Source of the DNA: DASRAU01 sp035638075
Lineage (GTDB): Bacteria; Acidobacteriota; Polarisedimenticolia; Gp22-AA2
Length of the DNA stretch: 64,000 nt
Direction: 5' to 3'
NCBI GenBank assembly: GCA_035638075.1
Contig: DASRAU010000014.1
Coordinates: 16,597-80,596 of the forward strand
Part shown: positions 31,371 through 39,580 of the stretch, piece after piece
Layout of the letters: each line of letters opens with the position of its first letter
How positions within the stretch are numbered: position 1 is the stretch's first letter
Position numbers and translations under genes: made by a program
The notes under the pieces: model-generated
Told to the model about the DNA's origin: nothing
The model's database searches: none
The model's input: only the letters and a program-made list of their open reading frames with translations

Positions 31371-31856
31371 CTACATCTTGTACTTCCCGAGATCGTCGGG
31401 GTCGAGGCTGTCCAGCCATTTCCGGATGCGCTCGGACTCGCCGGCGTCACGGGTCATGTCGGTGTTCTTGGCCTTGTCGATCACTTCGGCGTTCACGAAG
31501 ATCGGCGACCCGGTGCGCAGCGCCAGGGCGATGGCGTCGCTCGGACGCGAATCGATCGGCATCATCCTTCCCTGGTGCTTGAGGTAGATGAGCGCGTAGA
31601 AGGTGTTCTCCTTGAGATCGGTGATGAGCACCTTCTCGACCGACGCCTCGAGTCCCTGGATGGCGCTTTTCAGGAGGTCATGTGTCATCGGGCGCGGCGT
31701 CGCGATCTTCTCGATCTGCAGCGCGATGGCATTCGCTTCGAAGATGCCGACCCAGATCGGCAGCACCGCGGAGCTGTTCGGATCGCGCAGGATGATGATC
31801 GGCATCTGGGTGATGGGGTCGATCATCAACCCCTTGATCTTCATTTCGAGTTCCAT
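31371..31856 (-). CDS. Bifunctional nuclease family protein (DUF151)
   Basis: The 161-residue protein matches the BFN/DUF151 family, with PIWVGIFEANAIALQIE near 33-49, RPMTHDLL near 55-62 and DSRPSDAIALALRTGSPIFV near 101-120. Plant members have RNase and DNase activity; the bacterial role is unclear. A C-terminal charged helix follows. The ATG has AGGAA five bases upstream. It has its own strong promoter overlapping the miaB stop. Confidence 0.9.
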   Translation of the reverse strand: MELEMKIKGLMIDPITQMPIIILRDPNSSAVLPIWVGIFEANAIALQIEKIATPRPMTHDLLKSAIQGLEASVEKVLITDLKENTFYALIYLKHQGRMMPIDSRPSDAIALALRTGSPIFVNAEVIDKAKNTDMTRDAGESERIRKWLDSLDPDDLGKYKM

Positions 31857-31919
31857 CGAGTTCCTTGGTGAGCCGGTCGTGATCGGCGCGATCGCGGCGG
31901 AGTCGTGTGAATCGGGCCT

Positions 31920-31948
31920 TTTATAGCCCGCCGCTTCGGGCGAGTCAA
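31920..31948 (-). promoter_or_regulatory. Promoter of the DUF151 gene with overlapping inverted repeat
   Basis: TTGACT (31948-31943), 17 bases, TATAAA (31925-31920). The -35 holds the TGA stop of miaB. A perfect ten-base inverted repeat (CCCGCCGCTT, arms 31927-31936 and 31947-31956) brackets the spacer and -35, so it could be an operator or the miaB terminator stem. Confidence 0.7.
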
Positions 31949-33264
31949 GCGGCGGGCGGTGTAGGCCGGAGCTCCCCCGTCAGCGAATGCGGGTAGGCGC
32001 GGACGATGCGCGCCTCGAGGAAGCGCGATCCCGGCGGAAGATCCGCGGGCAGGTGCACGATCCGGTTGCAGCGCGTGCGTCCCTTGGGCACGTCGCCGTC
32101 GAGGCGGCTCGCCCCGTCCACGAGCACCTCGAAGGTGCGGCCCACGAGATCCTGGTTGGCGCTGCGCTGCTGCGTTTCCTGGAGCGCCAGCAGCCGCTGC
32201 AGGCGCTCGGCCTGGACCTCGGCGGGCACCGGATCCGTGGCGCCCGCGGCTTCCGTTCCGGGGCGCGGCGAGTAGCAGAACGCGTAGAGCTGCGCGAAGC
32301 CGGCCTCGCGCACCAGCTCGAGGGTCGCCGCGAAATCCTCCTCGGTCTCCCCCGGGAAGCCGACGATGAGGTCGGTGCTGAACGCCATGCCCGCGACGGC
32401 GTCGCGCAGGAAGCGCACCTTCGCGAGGTAGCGCTCGCGCGTGTAGCCGCGGCGCATGCGCTTCAGCACCCGGTCCGATCCCGACTGCGCCGGCAGGTGC
32501 AGGTGGTTGCACACCGACGGCAGGTCGCGCATCGCCTCCATGATGCGGCGCGTCAGGTGACCCGGGTGCGACGTCGTGAAACGCAGCCGGCGCACGCCGG
32601 GCAGCCGGTCGACCTGGTGCAGGAGCGCGGCGAAGTCGTCCTCGCCGTGGTGCCAGGCGTTGACGTTCTGCCCGAGCAGCTCGATCTCGGCGTAGCCGGA
32701 CGCCACGAGCTGGCGCGCCTCCTCGACGATCTCCGCCGCGGAGCGGTACACCTCGCGGCCGCGCGTCGAGGGCACGATGCAGAAGGCGCAGTGCTTGTTG
32801 CACCCCTCCATCACGGTCACGTAGGCCTTGGGCCCTTGCGCGCGCGCCGCGGTGCCGGACGGGAAGACGATCGGATCGTCGTCGCGCGCCAGGCTCAGGG
32901 AGCGGCCGTCGCGGCGCGCCTGCTCGAGGAGCTCGCCGAGGTGGGCGAGATTCCGCGGCCCCATGACGAGATCGACCCACGGGGCGCGGCGGAAGATGGT
33001 CGCCCCCTCCACCTGGGCGACGCAGCCGCACACCCCGAGGATCATCGATGGGCGCGCCCGCTTCAGGCGCCGGAGCGCGCCGAGTCGGGAGAAGACCTTG
33101 GCGGCGGCCTTCTCGCGCACGCTGCAGGTGTTGAGGAGCACGAGGTCCGCCTCCCCCGCCGAGGCCGCCTCCTCGTAGCCGCAGCCGCGCAGGATCCCCG
33201 CCATCTTCTCGGAGTCGTGCACGTTCATCTGGCAGCCCCAGGTCTCGATGACGTAGCGCTTCAT
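31945..33264 (-). CDS. miaB: tRNA-2-methylthio-N6-isopentenyladenosine synthase
   Basis: The 439-residue enzyme methylthiolates i6A37 of tRNAs. The UPF0004 domain shows ETWGCQMNVHDSE near 7-19 (first cluster Cys), NTCSVREKA, and GCVAQ. The radical SAM cluster is CNKHCAFCIVP. LPAQSGSDRVLKRMRRGYT is the usual MiaB block. A C-terminal TRAM domain includes VLVDGASRL and GRTRCNRIV. I begin at the ATG at 33264, which overlaps the HIT stop as ATGA, not at an upstream in-frame start inside that gene. Confidence 0.97.
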   Translation of the reverse strand: MKRYVIETWGCQMNVHDSEKMAGILRGCGYEEAASAGEADLVLLNTCSVREKAAAKVFSRLGALRRLKRARPSMILGVCGCVAQVEGATIFRRAPWVDLVMGPRNLAHLGELLEQARRDGRSLSLARDDDPIVFPSGTAARAQGPKAYVTVMEGCNKHCAFCIVPSTRGREVYRSAAEIVEEARQLVASGYAEIELLGQNVNAWHHGEDDFAALLHQVDRLPGVRRLRFTTSHPGHLTRRIMEAMRDLPSVCNHLHLPAQSGSDRVLKRMRRGYTRERYLAKVRFLRDAVAGMAFSTDLIVGFPGETEEDFAATLELVREAGFAQLYAFCYSPRPGTEAAGATDPVPAEVQAERLQRLLALQETQQRSANQDLVGRTFEVLVDGASRLDGDVPKGRTRCNRIVHLPADLPPGSRFLEARIVRAYPHSLTGELRPTPPAA

Positions 33265-33833
33265 CCGCGCACCCGCCGCGGCGCCGGGCGCCGTCCGGGG
33301 CGCCGAGCCGGCTTGGCCCGCAGCCGCGCCCCGCGCGCCTCGACGCCGGGGCCCGCGTTCAGGAGCGGTCGCAGGCGCCGCCACGCGGTCCCCAGTGCCT
33401 CGGGGATGACGCGCGTCGCGTGCACGACGCTCATGAAGTTCGTGTCGCCGTTCCAGCGCGGCACCATGTGCAGGTGATAGTGGCCGGTGATCCCGGCGCC
33501 GGCGCTGCGCCCCAGGTTCATTCCGAGGTTGATCCCCTCCGGGCGGTAGGCCCGCCGCAGGGCCTCCTCGGCGCGCACCACGAGGCTCATCATCTCGAGG
33601 AGCGCCTCGGGCTCGGATTCGGCCGGCGAGGAGAGATGCGCCCGCGGCACGACCATGAGGTGGCCGTTGCTGTAGGGGAACTTGTTCAGGATGACGAAGT
33701 GCGTCCGGCCGCGATGCAGCACCAGGTTGGCGCGGTCGTCGGTCGATCGGATGGCGCGGCAGAAAACACAGCCGCGCTGCGGATGGGGCGCCGCCACGTA
33801 GCGAAGGCGCCAGGGACTGAAGAGTCGTTCCAT
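33261..33833 (-). CDS. HIT family hydrolase
   Basis: The 190-residue protein has the HIT core ending in HYHLHMVPRW, the His-x-His-x-His triad of nucleotide hydrolases/transferases, and CxxC in GCVFCRAI near 21-28. NKFPYSNGHLMVVPRAH is the usual preceding strand. After about residue 155 there is a basic Arg/Pro/Ala-rich tail not found in most relatives. It sits between ihfB (22 bases) and miaB (overlap). Ap4A phosphorylase-like activity is possible; the substrate is not known. Confidence 0.92.
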   Translation of the reverse strand: MERLFSPWRLRYVAAPHPQRGCVFCRAIRSTDDRANLVLHRGRTHFVILNKFPYSNGHLMVVPRAHLSSPAESEPEALLEMMSLVVRAEEALRRAYRPEGINLGMNLGRSAGAGITGHYHLHMVPRWNGDTNFMSVVHATRVIPEALGTAWRRLRPLLNAGPGVEARGARLRAKPARRPGRRPAPRRVRG

Positions 33834-33855
33834 GCTCGGCCCCGATCGAGGCCGG

Positions 33856-34182
33856 CTAGGAGGCCTCGCTCCCCGACCGGCCGGCGGCGGGGATCGGCTC
33901 GCCGGTGGCGGAGTTGATCAGCTCCTTCAGCTCCTTGCCCGGCTTGAAGTACGGGATGCGCTTGGCCGGCACGTCCACCTTGTCGCCGGTCTTGGGATTG
34001 CGCCCCTGGCGGGATCGGCGCTGGCGGATGCGGAAGGATCCGAAACCCCGGAGCTCGATCTTGTCGTCCCGCTGCAGCGCCTGGACGATCGAGTCGAAGA
34101 CGGTGTTGACGATGGCCTCGGAGTGCTTCTTCGTGACCTCCGAGACGCGCGCGACCTCTTCGACCAGATCGGCCTTGGTCAT
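33856..34182 (-). CDS. ihfB: HU/IHF family DNA-binding protein, IHF-beta-like
   Basis: The 108-residue protein has the HU/IHF fold with the DNA-wrapping arm GRNPKTGDKVDVPAKRIPYFKPGKELK and the start MTKADLVEEVARVS. It carries about 14 extra residues at the C-terminus (Ala/Gly/Ser-rich). It lies 15 bases after rpsA, the same rpsA-ihfB neighbourhood known from proteobacteria, which favours the IHF-beta name. Another HU-family gene lies at 52906. Confidence 0.85.
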   Translation of the reverse strand: MTKADLVEEVARVSEVTKKHSEAIVNTVFDSIVQALQRDDKIELRGFGSFRIRQRRSRQGRNPKTGDKVDVPAKRIPYFKPGKELKELINSATGEPIPAAGRSGSEAS

Positions 34183-34197
34183 CGGGATTCCCCGTTC

Positions 34198-36045
34198 CTA
34201 GTCGTCGTCGCCGTCGTCGTCGGCCAGGTCGGGCCGGCGGCGTTTCTCGCGGCGCTTGCCGGTGTGCCCGGCCACCTCCCCGAGATTGGCGCTGCCGCTC
34301 CCCTGCGTGCGCATGAAGGAGCGGTAGTCCTCGCGGTGGGCGTCCTGGGCGGCTGCCTTGATCGACAGCCCGATCTTCTGCTCGGCGATGTCCATCTTGA
34401 TGATCTTCGCCGTGACCATGCCGTCGAGCGCCAGCCGGTCGGCCGGCTTCTCGACGCGCTCGTCGGCGATCTCGGAGACGTGCACCAGCCCTTCGATGCC
34501 CTCCTGGATCTCGATGAAGGCGCCGAAGTCGGTGAGCCGCACGACGCGGCCGGACACGACGTCGCCGATGACGTGGTTCTTGAAGAACTCCTCCCAGATG
34601 TTCGGCTGCAGCTGCTTGACGCCGAGCGACAGCCGCTGGTTCTCGATGTCGATCTTGAGGATGACCGCCTCGACGTCGTCCCCCTTCTTGAGCATCTCGG
34701 AGGGGTGCTTGAGGCGCTTGGTCCAGGACATGTCGGAGATGTGGACCAGCCCGTCGATGCCCTCCTCGACCTCGATGAAGGCGCCGAAGTCGGTCAGGTT
34801 GCGCACCTTGCCGGTGATCCGGTCCCCTTCGTGGTAGCGCTCGGTGATCGTCTGCCAGGGGTTCGGCTCGGTCTGCCGCAGGCCGAGCGACAGGCGGCGC
34901 GCCGTCTTGTCGACGTCGAGCACCACCGCCTCGACCGTGTCGCCGAGCGTCAGCACCTTCGACGGGTGCTTCACCCGCTTGGTCCAGGACATCTCGGAGA
35001 TGTGGATGAGGCCCTCGACCCCCGCCTCGAGCTCGACGAAGGCGCCGTAGTCGGTCAGGCTGACGACCTTGCCGTGCACGCGCGACTCGCGCGGGTACTT
35101 GGCGTCGACGTTCTCCCACGGATCGGCGGAGCGCTGCTTGTGGCCGAGCGACACCCGCTCCTTGTCCGGGTCGAACTTGAGGATGACCACGTCCACCTCG
35201 TCGCCGACGTTGAACATCTCGGACGGGTGGTTGATGCGGCCCCACGACATGTCGGTCTTGTGCAGCAGGCCGTCGATGCCGCCGAGGTCCACGAAGGCGC
35301 CGTACTCGGTGATGTTCTTGATGACGCCGCGGACCATCTTCCCCTCGGTGAGCCCCTCGAGGGTGCGCTTCTTCTTGCTGGAGTTCTCCTCCTCGAGGAT
35401 GGCCTTGCGCGACAGGACGATATTGCCGCGCTTGCGGTTCACCTTGATGACCCGCATCTGCAGCTCTTTGCCCTTGAGCGCGTCGAGGTTGCGCACCGGG
35501 CGGACGTCCACGAGGGACCCGGGCAGGAAGGCGCGCACGCCGATGTCGACGGCGAGGCCCCCCTTGATGCGTTCCTTGACGATGCCGGTGACCGCGCGGC
35601 CGTCGGTGTAGGCGCGCTCGATCTCCTCCCACACCTTCATCTTCTCGGCCTTCTCCTTGGAGAGCACGACGTAGCCGTCGCGGTTCTCGGTCTTCTCCAG
35701 GAGCACGTCGATCTCGTCGCCGACGTTGACGTGCGTCGCGCCGTCGGGGCCGGTGAACTCGTCGAGGTCGATGATGCCTTCGGACTTGTAGCCCACGTCG
35801 ACGATCACGCCGTTCGGGCCCACCCGCAGCACCCGCCCGCGCACCACCTCCCCCTCGGCGAGGGTGCGGAGCGACTGGTCGTACATCTCCATGAGCTGGC
35901 GGAATTCATCGCCCCCGGGCTCTTCGTCGGTGGCCGTGTGCATCAGCCGCAACGGCTCGCGCTTCTTGGCTCGTGGTGAAGAGGAAACGCTGGGGGGGGG
36001 AGAGTCGAGTCCGGACGGGTCGTCGTTCGTGTTCTGCAAATCCAT
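34198..36045 (-). CDS. rpsA: 30S ribosomal protein S1
   Basis: The 615-residue protein has six S1 (OB-fold) domains. The last four show the typical G-x-V-x-x-L-T-D-[FY]-GAF pattern and end in MSW or similar. An N-terminal extension of about 60 residues, rich in Ser/Pro and then acidic, and a basic C-tail ending in acidic Asp residues, flank them. S1 helps the ribosome hold mRNAs, relevant to the poor Shine-Dalgarno sites seen here. I use the ATG at 36045, 11 bases after AAGGAGG; the in-frame starts at 36117 and 36072 have no ribosome site. Confidence 0.95.
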   Translation of the reverse strand: MDLQNTNDDPSGLDSPPPSVSSSPRAKKREPLRLMHTATDEEPGGDEFRQLMEMYDQSLRTLAEGEVVRGRVLRVGPNGVIVDVGYKSEGIIDLDEFTGPDGATHVNVGDEIDVLLEKTENRDGYVVLSKEKAEKMKVWEEIERAYTDGRAVTGIVKERIKGGLAVDIGVRAFLPGSLVDVRPVRNLDALKGKELQMRVIKVNRKRGNIVLSRKAILEEENSSKKKRTLEGLTEGKMVRGVIKNITEYGAFVDLGGIDGLLHKTDMSWGRINHPSEMFNVGDEVDVVILKFDPDKERVSLGHKQRSADPWENVDAKYPRESRVHGKVVSLTDYGAFVELEAGVEGLIHISEMSWTKRVKHPSKVLTLGDTVEAVVLDVDKTARRLSLGLRQTEPNPWQTITERYHEGDRITGKVRNLTDFGAFIEVEEGIDGLVHISDMSWTKRLKHPSEMLKKGDDVEAVILKIDIENQRLSLGVKQLQPNIWEEFFKNHVIGDVVSGRVVRLTDFGAFIEIQEGIEGLVHVSEIADERVEKPADRLALDGMVTAKIIKMDIAEQKIGLSIKAAAQDAHREDYRSFMRTQGSGSANLGEVAGHTGKRREKRRRPDLADDDGDDD

Positions 36046-36144
36046 GCGCCGTGAATCCTCCTTGATCGTCATCGGTCGTAGCCCGGGCGCAACTCGGGGG
36101 CGCACTTCACGCGCCACTGCCCGATGCTCGCCAAGGATTGGGCG

Positions 36145-36173
36145 ATCATACGAACCGACCCGAGGGCTGTCAA
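36145..36173 (-). promoter_or_regulatory. Promoter of rpsA
   Basis: TTGACA (36173-36168), 17 bases, TATGAT (36150-36145): near-consensus. The leader is about 93 bases, long enough for autogenous control by S1, though no structure was identified. Confidence 0.75.
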
Positions 36174-36198
36174 GTCGAAAAACAGTGTTTTCAGGGGA

Positions 36199-37326
36199 TT
36201 ACGGACGACGGGGTGCGTTCGGCCGCTTGCGACCGGACCGGGAAAGGACGGCATCGAGGGCCTTGAGGAAGCGGGAGTTGTCCTGCCGGCGGCCGATGGT
36301 GACCCGCACGGCGTCCTTGTAGCCGTACGCTTCCATCGGCCGGACGATGACCCCCTTCTCCAGGAGGAGGCGGTGCAGCTCCTCCCCTCCCAGCCCGGTC
36401 CGGACCAGGATGAAGTTGGCCGCGGTCGGGACGAAATCGAGGCGCCGGCGCCTCAGCTCGGTCTCGAGGAAGCGGGTCTCGCGGGTGTTGCGGGTGCGCG
36501 ACCGGGTGACGTGGCCGCGATCCTCCAGGGCCGCCAGGGCGGCCGCCTGGGCCACGGCCGAGGTGTTGAACGGCGACCGCACCGCCTCGAGGGCCCCGGC
36601 GACGTCCGGCGAGGTCAGCCCGAAGCCGATACGCAGCCCCGCCAGCCCGTGGATCTTGGAAAAAGTTCGCAGGATGATGACGTGGCGCCCGGAGCGGAGG
36701 AACTCCAGCCCGTCGGGATAGTCGCGCCCCTCGACATAGTCGCAGTAGGCCTCGTCGATGACGGTCAGGACGTGGGACGGAACCTTGGCGAAATAGGCCT
36801 CGAACGCCTCGCGCCCGACGTAGGTGCCGGTCGGGTTGTTGGGGTTGCCGATGTAGACCAGCCCGGTCCGCTTGTCGCACGCCGCCGCCATCGCCTCGAG
36901 GTCGTGCCGGTCTTCCCGGAGCGGAACGGAGACGAGCGAGGCGTTCATCGCCAGCACGGCGATGCGGTACATGATGAAGGCGGGGTCGGCGACCACGGCG
37001 TTGCGATGGTCGTGCAGGAAGGTCTTGGCGAGGATCTCCACGAGCTCGGTCGAGCCGTTCCCCAGCACCACCTGCGACGGCGACAGCCCGTGCTTCTCCG
37101 CCAGGGCGCGCCTCAGCGCGTAGCCGCTTCCGTCCGGGTACCGGTGCGCCTCCCCCGCCGCCTCGCGGATCGCCTGGACCGCGCGCGGCGACGGCCCGAG
37201 CGGGTTCTCGTTGCTCGCGAGCTTGACGACGTCGTCGCGCCCGGTCTCGCGCCGGGCCTCGTCGAGGGGCTTGCCGGGCACGTACGGGGCGATGCGCAGG
37301 ACGTGATCGGGGATGCGCGGGCTCAT
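36199..37326 (-). CDS. hisC: Histidinol-phosphate aminotransferase
   Basis: The 375-residue PLP enzyme has KLASNENPLGPSP near 35-47, NPNNPTGTY, and the PLP lysine in FSKIHGLAGLRIG. Length and motifs are those of HisC, which makes histidinol phosphate from imidazole acetol phosphate; some members also take tyrosine or phenylalanine precursors. No other his genes are nearby. The ATG overlaps the rluB stop as ATGA, with GGAGGG just before it. It is the last gene of the FHA-trpS-scpAB-rluB operon. Confidence 0.92.
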   Translation of the reverse strand: MSPRIPDHVLRIAPYVPGKPLDEARRETGRDDVVKLASNENPLGPSPRAVQAIREAAGEAHRYPDGSGYALRRALAEKHGLSPSQVVLGNGSTELVEILAKTFLHDHRNAVVADPAFIMYRIAVLAMNASLVSVPLREDRHDLEAMAAACDKRTGLVYIGNPNNPTGTYVGREAFEAYFAKVPSHVLTVIDEAYCDYVEGRDYPDGLEFLRSGRHVIILRTFSKIHGLAGLRIGFGLTSPDVAGALEAVRSPFNTSAVAQAAALAALEDRGHVTRSRTRNTRETRFLETELRRRRLDFVPTAANFILVRTGLGGEELHRLLLEKGVIVRPMEAYGYKDAVRVTIGRRQDNSRFLKALDAVLSRSGRKRPNAPRRP

Positions 37327-38129
37327 CGGCCCTCCTTGAGCGCCCTCACCTCGGCGGTCGTCAGCGGACGCCATTCACCGGGCTTCAGGTCCCGGTCGGT
37401 CAGGGGTCCGATCGCGGTGCGCCGCAGCTTCAGCACCGGGTGCCCCAGCCGCTCGAAGACGCGGCGGATCTGGTTCTTGCGCCCTTCGAACAGGAGAATC
37501 TCCAGCCAGGTGTTCGACTGCGACGAGATGCGCCGCACCGGCGCCGGCAGGGTGCGGCGCCCGTCGAGGAAGAGGCCGTGGCGCACCTGCTCGAGCACCG
37601 GCCGTCCGACCACGCCCTTCACCTTGACGCGGTAGGTCTTGGCGACGTGGTTGCTGGGATGGGTCAGCCGCTGCGCCAGCTCGCCGTCGTTGGTCAAAAG
37701 GAGCAGCCCCTCGCTGTTCCAGTCGAGCCGGCCGACCGGGAAGAGCCGCTCGCGCACGCCGCGCACGAGATCGAGCACGGTCGGTCGGCCGCGCGGATCG
37801 CTCACGGTGCAGAGGACCCCCTTGGGCTTGTGCAGGAGCAGCGTGACGGCATGCTCGGCCCGGCCGACCGCGGACCCGTCCACGCGGATCCGGTCGTTCC
37901 GTGGGTCGACGCGGGTGCCGAGGGCGGTCACGACGCGGTCGTTCACCTCGACCCGTCCCGACTGGATCAGGCGCTCGGCCTCGCGGCGCGAGGCGACGCC
38001 GGCCGCCGCCAGGACCTTCTGGAGGCGGATCCCCTCGGGAGCCGGGCCGCCTCCAGACGGACTCCTAGGAGTCGTCGCCGTCGTCGTCGCGTTCGCTGTC
38101 GCTTTCCGTCGCATCTTCGAATTCTTCAT
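37323..38129 (-). CDS. rluB: Pseudouridine synthase, RluB family
   Basis: The 268-residue protein has an S4 domain (IRLQKVLAAAGVASRREAE near 34-52) and the RsuA/RluB catalytic motif GRLDWNSEGLLLLTNDG, where the Asp attacks uridine. RKNQIRRVFERLGHPV is the usual later block. The first about 22 residues (MKNSKMRRKA then Ala/Thr-rich) are translated from DNA that also encodes the acidic tail of ScpB in another frame; I find no start codon after the scpB stop, so an overlap of at least 50 bases is needed (starts at 38129 or 38114). Confidence 0.92.
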   Translation of the reverse strand: MKNSKMRRKATANATTTATTPRSPSGGGPAPEGIRLQKVLAAAGVASRREAERLIQSGRVEVNDRVVTALGTRVDPRNDRIRVDGSAVGRAEHAVTLLLHKPKGVLCTVSDPRGRPTVLDLVRGVRERLFPVGRLDWNSEGLLLLTNDGELAQRLTHPSNHVAKTYRVKVKGVVGRPVLEQVRHGLFLDGRRTLPAPVRRISSQSNTWLEILLFEGRKNQIRRVFERLGHPVLKLRRTAIGPLTDRDLKPGEWRPLTTAEVRALKEGR

Positions 38130-38763
38130 CCCCGTGTCCCGAGCCGTCCTCGTCCTCCTCCTCGAAGGCGCCGGTGGAGGTGGGCGCCTCGTGCTGCAGC
38201 GGCAGACCGAGCGTCGTGGCCAGCGCCCCGAACTCCTCGAGCGTCGGGAGGTCGGCGAGCGTGTTGAGCCCGAAATGGGTCAGGAATTCCGGTGTCGTGC
38301 CGTACATCATCGGCTTCCCCACCACCTTCTTGCGCCCGACGACCTTGAGGAGCCGGCGATCGAGCAGCGTCTGCAGCACGCCGGCCGGGTCGGTGCCCCG
38401 GAGCTGCTGGATCTCCGGTGTGGTGATCGGCTGGCGGTAGGCGACGATGGCAAGGGTTTCGAGCGCCGCCCCCGACAGGCGCCGGCGGTTGCGCGCCCGG
38501 AAGAGCGCCCGGACCCATTCCCCCAGGTCCGGTCGCGTCGTCAGCCGGTAGCCGCCCGCCACGCGCAGCACCTGGAGCCCGCGATCCTCCGTCTCCCAGC
38601 GCGAGGTGACGTCGTCCAATGCCTGTTGAAGCTCCTCTTTCGGAGCGCCCGGGAACAGCTCCTCGAGATCGTCGAGGGTGAGCGGCTCCTCGGCGGCGAA
38701 GATGAGCGCTTCGAGGATCGAGCGCAGCTTCGGCGTTTCGGGCAGGGGGGTCGGCTCAGGCAT
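38065..38763 (-). CDS. scpB: Segregation and condensation protein B
   Basis: The 232-residue protein has two winged helices typical of ScpB (LEALIFAAEEPLTLDDLEE; AALETLAIVAYRQPITTPEIQQLRGTD). It joins ScpA and Smc in bacterial condensin. A C-terminal tail of about 35 residues is almost all Asp, Glu, Ser and Gly. Its ATG at 38763, six bases after GGAGGA, overlaps the scpA end by eight bases; an upstream in-frame ATG at 38838 would lie deep inside scpA. Confidence 0.95.
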   Translation of the reverse strand: MPEPTPLPETPKLRSILEALIFAAEEPLTLDDLEELFPGAPKEELQQALDDVTSRWETEDRGLQVLRVAGGYRLTTRPDLGEWVRALFRARNRRRLSGAALETLAIVAYRQPITTPEIQQLRGTDPAGVLQTLLDRRLLKVVGRKKVVGKPMMYGTTPEFLTHFGLNTLADLPTLEEFGALATTLGLPLQHEAPTSTGAFEEEDEDGSGHGDEEFEDATESDSERDDDGDDS

Positions 38764-39580
38764 GCGATTCCTCCGGTGGGGCGGCGGCCGCGGGCGGCTC
38801 GGGAACGTCGGGATCCGCGGCGTCCGCCTTCTCTTCATTGAGGATGACGACGAGGTCTTCGCGCTCGTGGCTCGAATACGCGCGCGCGACGCGCAGGCGC
38901 AGCACCTCGAGCAGCGCGAGGAAGGTCACGATCAGGGCGAGGCGGTCGGCGATGCCTTCGAACAGCGCCTTGAACTGCACCCGCCGCTCGCGCTGCAGAA
39001 GGTCGATGAGCCAGGTGACCCGCTCCATGAGGCTCATCGTCTCGCGCGAGATCCGCTTCGACTCCTGGTCCGCCGTCGAGAGGCGCGACAGGATCCCCTG
39101 GAAGGCGTGCACCAGGGCGTAGAGGTCGGCTTCGATCCCCTCCTCGCCGGCGAACTCGGCGACGACGGCGGCCGGCCGCGTGTACACCAGCTCCATGGCG
39201 GCCTCGCGCTCCTGCAGCTGCTCGGCCGCACGGCGAAGCTCCTGCACGATGCCGGCGAGCCGGGCCGGGATCTCCTCCCCTTCCCCTTCCGCCGCGATCG
39301 CCTCCTGGGGATCGGCCGGCAGGAGCATCCGGGACTTGAGGTGGACGAGCGTCGCCGCCATCACCAGGTGATCGCCGGCCGCGTCGAGATCGGCCGCCTC
39401 GAGGGTGCGCAGGTAGTCGTCGCACTGCCGCGCCACCTCGACGACCGACACGCCGCGCAGGTCGATGCCGCCGCTGCGCGCCAGGTGGAGGAGCAGGTCG
39501 AGCGGGCCGCTGAAGCCCTCGATGCGGATCGGGGCCAGCCCGGAGACGGTCTCGGCCGCACCCGGGTCCGCGGGGATCAC
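38756..39580 (-). CDS. scpA: Segregation and condensation protein A
   Basis: This 274-residue kleisin starts with the family's IRIEGFSGPLDLLLHLAR near 18-35 and DHLVMAATLVHLKSRMLLP, and ends with a winged helix (VTFLALLEVLRLRVARA). It bridges Smc heads with ScpB. The GTG overlaps the trpS stop as GTGA with GGAGG before it. A Pro/Ala tail of about 20 residues closes the protein. Confidence 0.96.
   Translation of the reverse strand: MIPADPGAAETVSGLAPIRIEGFSGPLDLLLHLARSGGIDLRGVSVVEVARQCDDYLRTLEAADLDAAGDHLVMAATLVHLKSRMLLPADPQEAIAAEGEGEEIPARLAGIVQELRRAAEQLQEREAAMELVYTRPAAVVAEFAGEEGIEADLYALVHAFQGILSRLSTADQESKRISRETMSLMERVTWLIDLLQRERRVQFKALFEGIADRLALIVTFLALLEVLRLRVARAYSSHEREDLVVILNEEKADAADPDVPEPPAAAAPPEESHA

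Noticed and set aside
36046..36117. Longer S1 start at 36117
   Set aside because: It has no ribosome site, while AAGGAGG precedes the ATG at 36045.
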